DNA of 64,000 bases from Melissococcus plutonius ATCC 35311 (GTDB lineage Bacteria > Bacillota > Bacilli > Lactobacillales > Enterococcaceae), in the NCBI RefSeq assembly GCF_000270185.1, contig NC_015516.1:62001-126000 (forward strand), written 5' to 3'. The notes beneath the pieces are model-generated. The model made no database searches. It saw only the letters and a program-made list of their open reading frames with translations, and had not been told where the DNA came from. Below are positions 38,706 to 48,434 of this stretch, in pieces. Made by a program: the position numbers and the translations under genes. How positions within the stretch are numbered: position 1 is the stretch's first letter; each line of letters opens with the position of its first letter.

Positions 38706-39619
38706 TTCATGGCCCCATAAACACAATACATGAGTGAAGCTAACGTAAAGATTTGCATGACAAAAACCATTAAATAAATCAACTTCATAGGTGCTTTTCC
38801 TTTAATCGATAGATTAATCGGTTGATTTTGAAGAATATAATAGAATAAATTAGAAAGAAAAAAATTTATTATAAGGAGTAAGAAAAGCCAACACAGAATT
38901 GGAAAAGTAATGACTAGAAAGCATTCAATAGATAAAAAATTAAAAATTTTCAAGACAATAATTATGCTAAAGAGTATGACAAGAGTATATACGATGAGGA
39001 ATAAACTATCTTTATATGTACTTTGAAGTGCAATTGTGTGTTTGCCCTCACCTGACAATCGTCGAATCCCTATTGATCTAATATTCGAAATATACTCTGC
39101 TAGTATTAAAGAAGAAAAAGCAATGAGTAAGACTAGGATGATCATTAAAACTTGGGGAATAGAACTGAGCAACTTTAATAGGATAAGTCGATAATTCGTT
39201 GGAAAAACTATTGCTTGATTGTTTAGGGCATTTAATTTTTTGGCAAGTTCTTTAACTGTTAATCTACCTTTAACAATAATATATAGCGTATTAACTGGAC
39301 TATTCTTGATCAGCTTTTTATTTTTTTGCAAGGGTAAATTAGAAGGTAGTTCTCCTTTACCAATTGGAACATAGGTATTTTCTACTTCTCCACTAAAATT
39401 ATTCTTTGCCTCTACAATTCTTTGAGCGATAAGGTTATCATTATCTTCTGCTATTTTTTTAATGTCTTTCTTAAAGTTAACAGTAGACTTCTCAACAGAT
39501 ACGACTTCTTTTTGACCACCAAACAATTGATTTTGATAATTTTTTAGAAAAAGTAATCCTAATAAAGCTATAAATAAAATAGTAATCATAGCTAGTAATT
39601 TTTTTAGTTTATTATACAT
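38702..39619 (-). pseudogene. Bacteriocin-associated integral membrane protein, N-terminal half
   Basis: 305 residues: one helix at the start (about 8-25), an extracellular domain of about 120 residues (NTYVPIGKGELPSN, VNTLYIIVKGRLTVKELAKKLN), then four helices (about 155-175, 205-228, 230-255, 283-303) with the cytoplasmic motif EYISNIRSIGIRRLSGEGKHTI between them. That motif is a family mark of bacteriocin-associated 7-TM/DUF1430 proteins. AGGAGG (39631-39636) precedes the ATG. The stop follows AMK; inserting one A would fuse it to the next frame as AMKMNNELS. It is either a coupled two-gene arrangement or, more likely by length, one gene split by an indel. Confidence 0.72.
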
Positions 39620-39636
39620 ACTGATAATTACCTCCT

Positions 39637-39668
39637 AAAAAAGAAGAGAGCATTTCTGCTCCTTCTTT
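39637..39668 (-). terminator. Terminator just upstream of bacteriocin-exporter genes
   Basis: On the minus strand AGAAGGAGCA / TGCTCTCTTCT form a stem with GAAA loop and one bulge, followed by six T residues and then directly by the AGGAGG of the next gene. A terminator in this place often follows a bacteriocin structural gene and lets partial read-through reach the immunity genes; no such gene is visible upstream. Confidence 0.65.
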
Positions 39669-40307
39669 TTCATGGTTAAAAATACAATTTAATAAAAGCT
39701 TGTTGGATTGTAATAAAGTGAAGCCAGATCTCAGATATTACACCTATAGTAGCTTAGCCATTAATTTCATTAATATAAAAGCGGGTACATTTACCTGATT
39801 TACAATTTTTGAACTCTGGTTAATATGAATAGAATAATAATTGGTATACACAATTATTAGATACAGTATGTTTATAACACTATATCCAGCTATTCGCATT
39901 AAAATTTGTTGTATAGATTGTAATTTCATCAATAGAATCGTGACAGTTATAATAGTTTCGAAAAAATTATGAAAGAGTTTTTTATAATAAAATAATAGAT
40001 AATTTAATAATCACATATCATATATAATAGACTTTTTATTAATTAAAATCAACCATAGATTATATATATATTTAAAATTAATAGTTATATATTTATTATT
40101 TTTAACAATCAAGCCTAGGAGATTAAATAGGATTAATTTTATAATTTCTATATGGCTAGTTACTATTACCAACTATCTTTATAGGTAGATATAATTGAAA
40201 TAATCTATTAAGTCTAGAATTATACTTATTTGAAACAACCATAAAAGTAAAAAATATAGAAAGTCAGGCATTCATAAAAAAATTATATAAGAAAAAATCA
40301 TTGGTAG

Positions 40308-40338
40308 AGATCTAATTAGAAATAATCTAATCAGATCT
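40308..40338. repeat. 13-base inverted repeat
   Basis: AGATCTAATTAGA (40308-40320) and TCTAATCAGATCT (40326-40338), one G-U pair, 5-base loop; no T run. It sits in a gene-free stretch. Confidence 0.5.
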
Positions 40339-40749
40339 ATGAATAATTTGGTTATATGTAAAATCAATCAAAACTTAGAGTAGTTTAGAATATAAAGGTT
40401 TAAAGTCGAATTGGTAGTATAAATTAATAGTGTTAGCTTATTTTATTATTGTCAAAATTGTAAAAAATTTTTTCCATTTTTCTTTTAGGATTATTTAAAT
40501 TATTGTATTATATTTATTATAAATTAAAATATATAATTATCTCATTTCAATAATCTAAAATATATCCATATGTATTATTATCAAAAATAATGATTACTCA
40601 GAATTTTCATAATCGGAAAATACTCTGATCGATTTTTCAGTCTAGAATACTATTTGTTATAAAATTTATTAGAAATAGAATTGACACTGTTTATTTTTAA
40701 ATAAAATTTTTAAAATTAAGTGAGATAGAACAAGAAAGATGGTGATTTT

Positions 40750-41559
40750 ATGAAAAAAATTTTTGTATTGGTCTCATTGGGCTGGCTAACCATTTCTCTA
40801 ACTGCTTGTGAAGAAGCTGAAGGGAATCATGCAGTTTCAGAAAATAAAAATAACATTATGATTCAGCAAAATAAAGATGAAAAAAGTAATAAGAAGCTCG
40901 AAAATAAAAACAAGCAAGACACCAAGAATAAATTGACAAAAAATGATAATCAGAATTTTGATTCTAATACCAAAAATGAAGTGGTAAAAAACAACAATCA
41001 AAATGCTAACTCTAATGTTGACACAAAAAATGAACACGCTTCAATTATAAAAAATTCAAATACTTCAATAAAATATCCACAATTTTCAAGCTATGATAAT
41101 AATCAAGTGATCAATTCAAGTATTCAAGCTTATATACAAGAATTGAAAGATATTTATGGAGAAGATTTGATAGCAGATTATCAAATAACACTGCAAAATA
41201 GTAATTATGTTTCACTTGTTTATTCTGGTAACATTGAGAAAGCCGCCTATCCACGTCAATTTAAGTCAGGAATAACTATTGATTTAAAGAATGGAAATAG
41301 AGTGCCATTGAATGCTATTTTGAATTTAAATGATACAGTTAAACATACTATTGAAGATAAATTAATGAATACTTTTAAGGCAAAAGACATTGATTTTAAA
41401 GCAATATTTCCAAATGGAATAGATAACTTGCTATCAAATAAAGAGATGACTCCTGCTACTTCTGATTTACAATACTATCTAACAAATAATGAAGTTGTCT
41501 TAATTTTTTCCGTTCCACATGCTATTGGTGATTATGTCGAATGTACATTACCTTATTAA
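40750..41559 (+). CDS. Lipoprotein with DUF3298-like domain
   Basis: 269 residues. Lipoprotein signal with lipobox LTAC (Cys20), then a Lys/Asn/Asp/Gln-rich linker (about 25-105) with repeated KNDNQN and KNNNQN units, and a folded C-terminal domain (about 110-269) with YPQFSSYDNNQVINSSIQAYI, YVSLVYSG, GITIDLKNGNRVPLNAIL and YYLTNNEVVLIFSVPHAIG. The domain resembles DUF4163/DUF3298 modules of RsiV or PdaC-type extracytoplasmic proteins, which bind lysozyme or act on the wall. It is a single gene ended by the hairpin at 41576. Confidence 0.8.
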   Translation: MKKIFVLVSLGWLTISLTACEEAEGNHAVSENKNNIMIQQNKDEKSNKKLENKNKQDTKNKLTKNDNQNFDSNTKNEVVKNNNQNANSNVDTKNEHASIIKNSNTSIKYPQFSSYDNNQVINSSIQAYIQELKDIYGEDLIADYQITLQNSNYVSLVYSGNIEKAAYPRQFKSGITIDLKNGNRVPLNAILNLNDTVKHTIEDKLMNTFKAKDIDFKAIFPNGIDNLLSNKEMTPATSDLQYYLTNNEVVLIFSVPHAIGDYVECTLPY

Positions 41560-41862
41560 TTACGTTACTTGTTAAAATATAAGGAATCATTATTGGTAAT
41601 AATAATGATTCCTTATATTTATATGTCTATAAAAGATAGAGCAAATGATTCAGTTTGCAGGCAATTTATAATATTATCTATAAACGTACATGATATTGAT
41701 AAATAGTTGGGTAGTTATTGGTTTGTATAAATAACTATAGAAGTCTCACTAAAAATTGCAAACAGATGCGAATTTCTAAAAAAATTTTGTTCATCACATT
41801 TCAATCGTAACTAATCTTAAAATCATGTAGACAGCTTTTTCATCAGTATACAAATGAATAGG
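41560..41862. other. Gap with terminator
   Basis: Contains the hairpin at 41576-41619. No gene in the remainder. Confidence 0.5.
41576..41619. terminator. Terminator of lipoprotein gene
   Basis: Perfect 19-base arms (41576-41594, 41601-41619) with a 6-base loop, 17 bases past the stop codon. The T run is short, but the stem is strong on either strand. Confidence 0.8.
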
Positions 41863-43677
41863 TCAATATTTAAAATGACTAAACAATGATTTTATATACA
41901 TTGTATAAGTAATTAAAAAATAAAAAATATAGACCATTAAAAATATTAAAATTGGAAAAATAATCGTTTGATAGGGATTAAGGAGCAAAGATCTAAATAG
42001 TTGCAATCCAAATAAAACATCAATAACGCCAAGAATAGCTGGTAGTAAAAAGGTAGCTAGTAGTTCTTTGAAAACAACATGTTTAATTTCCTTTTTCGAT
42101 GCACCTAATTTACTTAAAATGAGGTACCTGCTTTTATCAACTGTGACACCAGATAAAACTTTGAATAATAGGCAGCTAATAAGCATAACCAAAAAAGAAA
42201 AACTAAGGAAAAAGCCCATATATTCAAAGCCAACCATTATAGCTCGAATTTCTTGATACTTTGAATACTTTTGATTGGTTTCAGCAGATAAATTATCTTT
42301 GGAGCTATTTGATTTTTTTGGCTGCATATATTGAATAAGTTGTTTAATTTTTGGTAGGTTCTTTTTAAGGTTCGTTGTTTTAATCAAAGTAACTGTTTTG
42401 GAAGGTGCTTTGATTTTATTAAGGGATTGTCTAGGTAAAAAGAGAATTTCCTTTGCTTGTTGTTTATTTGTAAGTAAACTTCGTAAAGACATCATGGCAT
42501 AGGGATTTTTTTCCAGAGTAGTTGCTGAAAATTTTTGTTGGTTTATTTTTCCATCAAAAGCTACCTGATTTACAATGAATGGGTGGCTCTTAAAATCCTC
42601 TTTAAGAAAGTAAATGCTTTTTGCGTCTTCTTTTATTGAATAATTCGTTTGATTTTGAATTGAAAGTATCGATAATTTTTCAGAAGACAATGATTTTGCA
42701 TTGTTGATGACCATATCATAATAATAGGTTCCATCTGCTATTTCGTAAGCTTCATTTTTAAAACCAACACCAACTGTTAATGCTCCAAGTGCTAAGGCAA
42801 AAAGTAAGGAAACAATCGATAAAACTTGAGTGTAGTTACTGATTCGGTAGGTTAATTGTGCAATAAAAACAGAATTCAATCGATTAAAATAAAAATAATT
42901 ATTTTTTTGTAAAATTCCTAGTAACAAAATGGTCAGTGAATGAATCGTAAAATAGGTTCCCAGTAGAATGATTATTAATATACCAATGAGAGCCATAAAT
43001 TTAAATTGCATAAAGTGTATCATAAGATAATAAGCGATACTTAGAAAGAATAATCCAGCAATAGATTGAGTTAGGATAAGCCAGTAATTAAATGGTTTAT
43101 ATTCAGGCTTTTCTTGTTTTTTAAGTAAGGAAATCAAGCTATTTTTTGATAAGGCGATCACATTCATGATAGCCATAAATAAAAAACACAAACTAAAAAA
43201 TAAACAAGTTGAAAGAACAGAAGAAAAATCAGCATATAAGATAAAGCTTTTGTGGATAGCTAATGTTTTAATGAGTAATTGATTGACAAGAACAGTTAGA
43301 CCCATACCTATTAAAAGTCCAACTGGGATGGTAAGGATACCAATGCTTATTGTTTCGGTAAAAATGAGCAAACTTATCTTGCTTTTATTTGCACCCAACA
43401 TCATATATACGGCATATAATTTACGTTTCAAGTTTAATAAAAATGTATTGGCATAAATAAAATAAACAAGCGTAATAATGATCAATAGAATTGTTCCTAG
43501 GTGAAAAATTAAGGTAAAAACAGAACCGAGTTGTGTACTTTTATTTAAAGATGCATTATGGGCTAAAGATTGGAACATATAAAAGACACCTATTGAAATA
43601 ATTAAACCAGAAAAAAGAATAAGATAATCTTTCAATTTACCTTTTAAGCCTAAAAAAGCTAGTTTTAAAGATATCAA
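41863..43677 (-). CDS. BceB-type permease of peptide-antibiotic detoxification transporter
   Basis: 604 residues of the FtsX-like BceB/VraG class: helices near 16-36, 50-75, 105-135, 150-175, then 200-300, a large extracellular domain (about 310-495) and the last three helices (about 505-590). The block FLLNLKRKLYAVYMMLGANKSKISLL near 78 is the FtsX coupling region. It starts with TTG 43677, overlapping the ATPase stop (TTGA), with GGAGG about 12 bases upstream. Family members protect against bacitracin or lantibiotics and also signal to a BceS-type kinase, which is not found next to it here. Confidence 0.92.
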   Translation of the reverse strand: MISLKLAFLGLKGKLKDYLILFSGLIISIGVFYMFQSLAHNASLNKSTQLGSVFTLIFHLGTILLIIITLVYFIYANTFLLNLKRKLYAVYMMLGANKSKISLLIFTETISIGILTIPVGLLIGMGLTVLVNQLLIKTLAIHKSFILYADFSSVLSTCLFFSLCFLFMAIMNVIALSKNSLISLLKKQEKPEYKPFNYWLILTQSIAGLFFLSIAYYLMIHFMQFKFMALIGILIIILLGTYFTIHSLTILLLGILQKNNYFYFNRLNSVFIAQLTYRISNYTQVLSIVSLLFALALGALTVGVGFKNEAYEIADGTYYYDMVINNAKSLSSEKLSILSIQNQTNYSIKEDAKSIYFLKEDFKSHPFIVNQVAFDGKINQQKFSATTLEKNPYAMMSLRSLLTNKQQAKEILFLPRQSLNKIKAPSKTVTLIKTTNLKKNLPKIKQLIQYMQPKKSNSSKDNLSAETNQKYSKYQEIRAIMVGFEYMGFFLSFSFLVMLISCLLFKVLSGVTVDKSRYLILSKLGASKKEIKHVVFKELLATFLLPAILGVIDVLFGLQLFRSLLLNPYQTIIFPILIFLMVYIFYFLITYTMYIKSLFSHFKY

Positions 43678-44444
43678 TTTTTTTCATCCTCCAATTTACC
43701 AAGTTGATTCAATAATTCTTCATAAAATTTTTGTCTATTTGTTTTCTTATTGATTTCTTTATATAATTTGCCATCTTTGATAAATAAAATTCGTGTACAA
43801 AAACTAGCTGAAAATGGATCATGTGTCACCATGAGAATAGACACACCGAACTCTTGATTGATTGTTTTCATTCTATTTAATAAATCATACGCACTTTTTG
43901 AATCTAGGGATCCAGTTGGTTCATCTCCTAATAGAATACTAGGTTTTGTTACCAAGGCTCTTGCAGAAGCTACTCGTTGTTTTTGTCCACCGGACAATTG
44001 AGATGGGAATTTTTTTAGAATGTCCTGGATATTAAGTATTTTTGCTACTTTTTCAATCGCTTCAGTTATGTATCGATGGTGCTTTCTTTGTAGAGAAAGG
44101 GGAATTGCGATATTTTCAAAAGCGGTTAAATTTTCTAGTAAATTAAAGTCTTGAAAAATAAAACCGATTTGTTTACTACGAAAATTAGCTAATTTATTGC
44201 CGTGCAATTGAGTTAGATCTTCACCATTAATTTGAACAGTTCCTGAAGTTGGAGAATCCAATGTGGATAAAAGATTTAGTAAGGTTGTTTTGCCTGAACC
44301 TGAAGCTCCCATAATACCTACAAATTCACCTTCATATATATCAAAAGACAGATGATTAAGTGCTTTTGTTTCTTCTTGTTTTGTTCTTCCATAGATTTTT
44401 GTCACATTTTCTACCTGTACTATTTTTTTTACTGATCCTTTCAT
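43674..44444 (-). CDS. BceA-type ATPase of peptide-antibiotic detoxification transporter
   Basis: 256 residues from ATG 44444, which is eight bases after AAGGAG; ATG 44453 lies too close to it. Walker A GASGSGKTT near 45, signature LSGGQKQRV near 145, Walker B ILLGDEPTGSLDSK near 164, switch His MVTHDP near 202. This is the MacB/BceA class, which works with the permease encoded next. The upstream region (44445-45128) should hold its promoter, but no regulator genes are linked. Confidence 0.93.
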   Translation of the reverse strand: MKGSVKKIVQVENVTKIYGRTKQEETKALNHLSFDIYEGEFVGIMGASGSGKTTLLNLLSTLDSPTSGTVQINGEDLTQLHGNKLANFRSKQIGFIFQDFNLLENLTAFENIAIPLSLQRKHHRYITEAIEKVAKILNIQDILKKFPSQLSGGQKQRVASARALVTKPSILLGDEPTGSLDSKSAYDLLNRMKTINQEFGVSILMVTHDPFSASFCTRILFIKDGKLYKEINKKTNRQKFYEELLNQLGKLEDEKN

Positions 44445-45027
44445 TACATTCACTCCTTTATTTTGTTTAAAATAGAATTTTAATATCTTTTGTTTGGTTT
44501 TTTTCTCTTATTTGATGGGTTAGTTCCTCAAACTTAATTTTTGAGGAATATATGGCTTTTTAATTTTTCTCTAAGAAGCTTTAAATAATTGGTTTATTTC
44601 TTGTTTTTCCTAGAGAAATTATTAACAAGAGAAGCAAAAACTAGCGTAATTGTCTTATTCTACTGATAGTATTCTTTTAGTATTTATTTGTTTTTCAAAG
44701 TGAGCCACATACCTTTTCGGTTTAGATAAAAGAGAGGTAGAAATGAAAATAATTTCATTCGTATTATTCGAAAAAGAAAAAGTAATTTGAGAATATTTAT
44801 AGACTTTATAGTTTTCTATCATAAATACATCTCTCACTATTAATTTAACTACCAATTTTGAAGAAATTATAAAGATAAAAATTTAATTTTTTTGAACAAA
44901 TGTAACTATAATCTTAAAGAATTAACCAATAAAAGGTATTCATTGATCAAAGAATTAAACTGGCAAACCAAAGGTAAATTGCAATGGATCCAACTTAATA
45001 TAGATGAAAATAAAAAAAATTTTAAAT
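44445..45027. other. Gap between bceAB-like genes and adhP
   Basis: Divergent promoter region. A minus-strand frame of 55-66 residues (44655-44855; MIENYKVYKYSQITFSFS at its inner ATG) looks faintly protein-like but has a weak RBS and no recognised family; I do not call it. An imperfect dyad near 44478-44550 (GTTTAAAATAG / AATTTTTGAGG) is not convincing. Confidence 0.35.
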
Positions 45028-45045
45028 TTGTAAACAATTATACAA
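45028..45045. promoter_or_regulatory. Possible Rex operator upstream of adhP
   Basis: TTGTAAACAATTATACAA has matching TTGTA and TACAA ends and differs at three positions from the Rex consensus TTGTGAANNNNTTCACAA. Rex represses alcohol dehydrogenase genes in many low-GC Gram-positives when NADH is low. It lies 84 bases before the adhP start. Confidence 0.4.
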
Positions 45046-45128
45046 ATTGACCTAGAAAAGTTTTACAAAAGTGATATATTAATAGGGTGAGGTATTCACA
45101 TTGACAATATAAATAGGGAGGTTTATTT

Positions 45129-46145
45129 ATGAAAGCAGCAGTAGTACGTCAAAATCCAGATGGATATGCAGATTTAGTTGAAAAAGAACTTCGTCCGATT
45201 AAAGAAAATGAAGCACTTCTTGATATGGAGTATTGTGGTGTTTGTCATACGGATTTACACGTAGCAGCCGGTGATTATGGAAATCAGGCAGGAACAGTTT
45301 TAGGACATGAAGGAATTGGTATTGTTAGAGAAATTGGTAGCGATGTAACATCTCTGAAGGTAGGGGACCGGGTATCAGTTGCATGGTTCTTTGAAGGATG
45401 CGGACATTGTGAATATTGTGTAAGTGGTAATGAAACATTTTGTCATGAAGCAAAAAATGCTGGTTATAGTGTTGATGGTGGTATGGCGGAACAAGCCATT
45501 GTTACAGCGGATTATGCAGTCAAAGTACCAGATGAATTAGATCCTGTCCAAGCAAGTTCACTGACTTGTGCAGGTGTAACTACCTACAAGGCAATCAAAA
45601 TTAGTGGCATTAAACCAGGGCAATGGATTACCATTTATGGAGCTGGGGGACTTGGAAATCTAGCCATTCAATTTGCAAAAAATGTTTTTAATGCAAATGT
45701 TATTGTTATTGATATCAATGATGACAAATTAAATTTAGCAAAAAAAATTGGTGCAGATATGATCATTAATTCACTTAATGAAAATGCTCCAGCAATCATT
45801 CAAGAAAAAGTAGGTGGAGCTTCGGCAGCTATTGTTTGTGCTGTGGCTCGTTCGGCGTTTGAAGCTGCAATGAACAGTTTGAAACCAATGGGTAAAATGG
45901 TCGCTGTTGCTTTACCAAATGATAAAATGGAAATCTCAATTCCTCAGACAGTATTTTATGGAATCAAGGTGAGTGGATCACTTGTAGGTACACGACAAGA
46001 TTTAGCAGAAGCATTCCAATTTGGTGCAGCAGGGAAGGTCAAACCAATTGTAACAACTCGCAGACTTGAAGAGATCAATGATATTATTGATGAAATGAAA
46101 GCAGGTAATATTGAAGGTCGTATGGTTATTGATTTTACAAAATAA
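45129..46145 (+). CDS. adhP: Zinc-dependent alcohol dehydrogenase AdhP
   Basis: 338 residues, the usual length. It interconverts ethanol and acetaldehyde with NAD, regenerating NAD in fermentation. Catalytic zinc ligands C36 (CGVCHTD), H60 and the Cys in [10 protein letters not shown]; structural zinc site C91, C94, C97, C105; Rossmann motif [11 protein letters not shown] near 172 followed by the acidic D residues of VIVIDIND that select NAD. GGGAGG lies before the ATG. Single gene, with a candidate Rex site upstream and a strong terminator downstream. Confidence 0.96.
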   Translation: MKAAVVRQNPDGYADLVEKELRPIKENEALLDMEYCGVCHTDLHVAAGDYGNQAGTVLGHEGIGIVREIGSDVTSLKVGDRVSVAWFFEGCGHCEYCVSGNETFCHEAKNAGYSVDGGMAEQAIVTADYAVKVPDELDPVQASSLTCAGVTTYKAIKISGIKPGQWITIYGAGGLGNLAIQFAKNVFNANVIVIDINDDKLNLAKKIGADMIINSLNENAPAIIQEKVGGASAAIVCAVARSAFEAAMNSLKPMGKMVAVALPNDKMEISIPQTVFYGIKVSGSLVGTRQDLAEAFQFGAAGKVKPIVTTRRLEEINDIIDEMKAGNIEGRMVIDFTK

Positions 46146-46179
46146 GAACAAAAATAAAAGTTATTAGAGATTTATTAGA

Positions 46180-46216
46180 AAATAGACCAAGTACATATTG
46201 AGTACTTGGTCTATTT
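46180..46216. terminator. Terminator of adhP
   Basis: Perfect 15-base arms (46180-46194, 46202-46216), 7-base loop, T run; 34 bases past the stop. Confidence 0.93.
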
Positions 46217-46767
46217 TTCAATTCAAATAAAAAGGAAAAGTGTAGATCAATAAAAGCTAGCTAGAAAAGCTTAATTTTTTTATTGTATAAAGGAATTCGT
46301 CAACTGATTCTTAATGTACTATAAATCAATAATTTGATTTATAGATGAAGTAAAGATGAATTCAAAACAATATAATAGCAATCAGATTACCATTTACCAT
46401 TATATTGTTTTGAATTCATTTCACCATTTATTCAGTTTCAATAGAATAAATGTATTTGAATAATTAATCAACGATATTCAAGTCACCTATCTTTGTTAAA
46501 GATCACTTTATAGTATTGGTAGTATATATAACCATTATTATTTTTTAGTTCATTTCATCTATTGTTTTGTTCTGTTGCTCTTCTTGCTCATTGTTCAATA
46601 ATCTTTATTTAAGTATTCTAATCATTTTCAATGAGCTATCCTAGAAAAGTATTTTTTAAATAGGCATTCGATTGGGTAGGAAAAATGATTAAAATTAGAG
46701 AAATAGTTAAAACAAAAGAAGTAAATACAAGTTCGGAAAGTATTAAATCAATCTAAAAAAACAAAAT
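46217..46767. other. Gap with two inverted repeats
   Basis: No gene. Contains a small dyad (ATAAATCA / TGATTTAT, about 46321-46342) and the long one at 46356-46419. Confidence 0.5.
46356..46419. repeat. 21-base perfect inverted repeat
   Basis: Arms 46356-46376 and 46399-46419 are perfect complements; the 22-base spacer is too long for a classical terminator and no T run follows. It lies 350 bases beyond the end of the kinase gene and 210 bases after adhP. Its size is compatible with the ends of a small non-autonomous mobile element or with a structured RNA. Confidence 0.6.
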
Positions 46768-48126
46768 TTATAAAGAGGTAGGAATAGTAATCTTTACTGA
46801 AGCACCATTCAAAATTTTTGAACGACCAAGTACTAAGTGACCATTTAGATGTTTACTATTATTTTTAGCAGTAGCTAATCCCATACCAAAATGATTGATT
46901 CCTGAGCGACTAGAATCTCCCATATATAATTCATCCGTTGCATGTACAAGAACTTCAGGAGTAAATCCCACGCCACTGTCTTCAATTTGAATAGAAAAGT
47001 TAGTATGATTACTAGTAATCGTTAACCAGATGTTTCCATTTATTGGTGTAAAGTCAACTGCATTAGAAAGAATATTAAACACAGCTTGGTGTAGGAGTTG
47101 ATAATCAAAGTTTACTATAGGATTGTCAATCTTCTCAATCGACTGAATAGAAATACTTTTTACCATTGCTAGATCGGTTATCTCTGTTTTCAACGCATAA
47201 GCAAAATTTTTTAAGTGATAAGATTGAATACTTTGTTCCATTTTTTTACTATCAAGCGTTAGTTCCATTAATGAGTTGACTAACTGCTCAATGGAAGCTT
47301 GATTGTTCTGTAATTTTTGGATGTATGCTGCTTGTTCCGTTGTAAGCACTGTTTCATTCAAAAGTTCTGACCAACCTATTGCACCAGTTAAAGGTGTCTT
47401 GATATCATGAATAAGTGCTGTAAGTTGTTGACGTTGTTTTTGTTCACTTTGCCATTTCTTTTCTAAAGCTTGCTGCAAAGAATTTTTCATTTCTTCAAAG
47501 CTTTCTAAAATTTGATTTAATTCTTTAATGTTTGAATGGCCAACTTGAAAATCTAAATCGTTATTTTCGATTTTTTTAACAGCAAGACCAATGGGCAAAA
47601 GTTCTTCCTTTATTTTTTTGGAAAGACTTCTAACCAATATAGTTACAATGAGAATAGCGTTGATGATACTTAATATTAGAATAAATTCTGGTGAAATAAA
47701 ATACTTGTTTAAAAAAGAATTTGTATACATCGCTTTAATTTTAAACGATAAAACGATTGTCTGGTTACCCATAGTTATACATGTAAAATGGGTATTTTTT
47801 TGTTTATTTGATTTCGCAAACTGGATGGCTTTTGTTTGTAAATTTTTTGGCATGTTGGTATCTTTTATTGTAAAGTTTTTTGATACTATAAGATACCTAT
47901 TTAAAGATGAAACATCTTTTTTATTAAATGTTTGTTCACTTGCTATTTTATTTATTAATGTTTGTGCGTCTTTTTCTCCCTGGTTTGCTGGAGTAATATA
48001 ACCAAGATTTAAGGAAATAAGAAATAGAGCAATAGGAATCAGTATTCCCATGGTTAGAAAAATACTTAATGAGAAAAGAAAGTTTATGAATAAGCGATTT
48101 AGTGAATAATTGCTTTTTATTTCCAT
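46768..48126 (-). CDS. HAMP-containing sensor histidine kinase, partner regulator truncated
   Basis: 452 residues from ATG 48126 (the GGTTACCTATG context overlaps the regulator's last codons; ATG 48144 lies inside the regulator). Helix at about 18-40, extracellular sensor of about 100 residues, helix at about 145-168, HAMP-like linker, HisKA with phospho-acceptor in LTALIHDIKTPLTGAIGWSE (His near 239), N box AVFNILSNAVDFTP, G1 IEDSGVGF and G2 FGMGLATAKN. All catalytic motifs are present. It overlaps the stop of the regulator relic (ATGGAAATAA), the usual order in such operons, but the regulator and its promoter region have been lost. Confidence 0.9.
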   Translation of the reverse strand: MEIKSNYSLNRLFINFLFSLSIFLTMGILIPIALFLISLNLGYITPANQGEKDAQTLINKIASEQTFNKKDVSSLNRYLIVSKNFTIKDTNMPKNLQTKAIQFAKSNKQKNTHFTCITMGNQTIVLSFKIKAMYTNSFLNKYFISPEFILILSIINAILIVTILVRSLSKKIKEELLPIGLAVKKIENNDLDFQVGHSNIKELNQILESFEEMKNSLQQALEKKWQSEQKQRQQLTALIHDIKTPLTGAIGWSELLNETVLTTEQAAYIQKLQNNQASIEQLVNSLMELTLDSKKMEQSIQSYHLKNFAYALKTEITDLAMVKSISIQSIEKIDNPIVNFDYQLLHQAVFNILSNAVDFTPINGNIWLTITSNHTNFSIQIEDSGVGFTPEVLVHATDELYMGDSSRSGINHFGMGLATAKNNSKHLNGHLVLGRSKILNGASVKITIPTSL

Positions 48127-48410
48127 AGGTAACCAATACCCCAATGTGTGTCTAAAGGAATCTTCTCTGAATGATTAAATTTACTTCTAATATTTTTAAC
48201 ATGAGTTGAAATCGATTGACTATCTCCTTTTGCATCATAACCAAAAATAGCTTCATAAATTTGATCTTTTGTAAATACCTGTCCATGATTTCGTGCTAAA
48301 AATTCACAAATTTCATACTCACTTTTTGTTAAATCTATGGGGAATTCTCGATAATATAAGATTTTTTGTGAAAGATTAAATCGTCTGATTCTAAAATATC
48401 CATTGATAGT
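48117..48410 (-). pseudogene. OmpR-type response regulator, receiver domain deleted
   Basis: The minus strand from about 48410 to the TAA at 48117-48119 encodes a complete winged-helix output domain (FRIRRFNLSQKILYY, IDLTKSEYEICEFLARNHGQ, VFTKDQIYEAIFGYDAKGD, ISTHVKNIRSKF, DTHWGIGYLWK). No start codon or RBS precedes it, and the roughly 120-residue receiver domain is absent. At 48410-48435 the sequence passes directly into the beheaded gene on the other strand. The kinase next to it has therefore lost its regulator. Confidence 0.88.
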
Positions 48411-48434
48411 TCAAAATTATTTCAAACACCTACA

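Larger units (their letters stand above)
39620..40749. other. 1.1 kb AT-rich region
   Basis: Holds the minus-strand hairpin at 39637-39668 and a 13-base dyad at 40308-40338. A minus-strand frame (39744-39932) is hydrophobic but has no RBS. I looked here for a bacteriocin precursor and found none. Confidence 0.4.

Noticed and set aside
39744-39932. Possible bacteriocin precursor upstream of the bacteriocin-type exporter
   Set aside because: No RBS, no signal or double-Gly leader, no match to the Gly/Trp/Tyr pattern of lactococcin-972-type peptides.
44655-44855. Minus-strand frame of 55-66 residues between bceA-like gene and adhP
   Set aside because: Weak RBS and no family; composition is not far from chance. 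Left uncalled.
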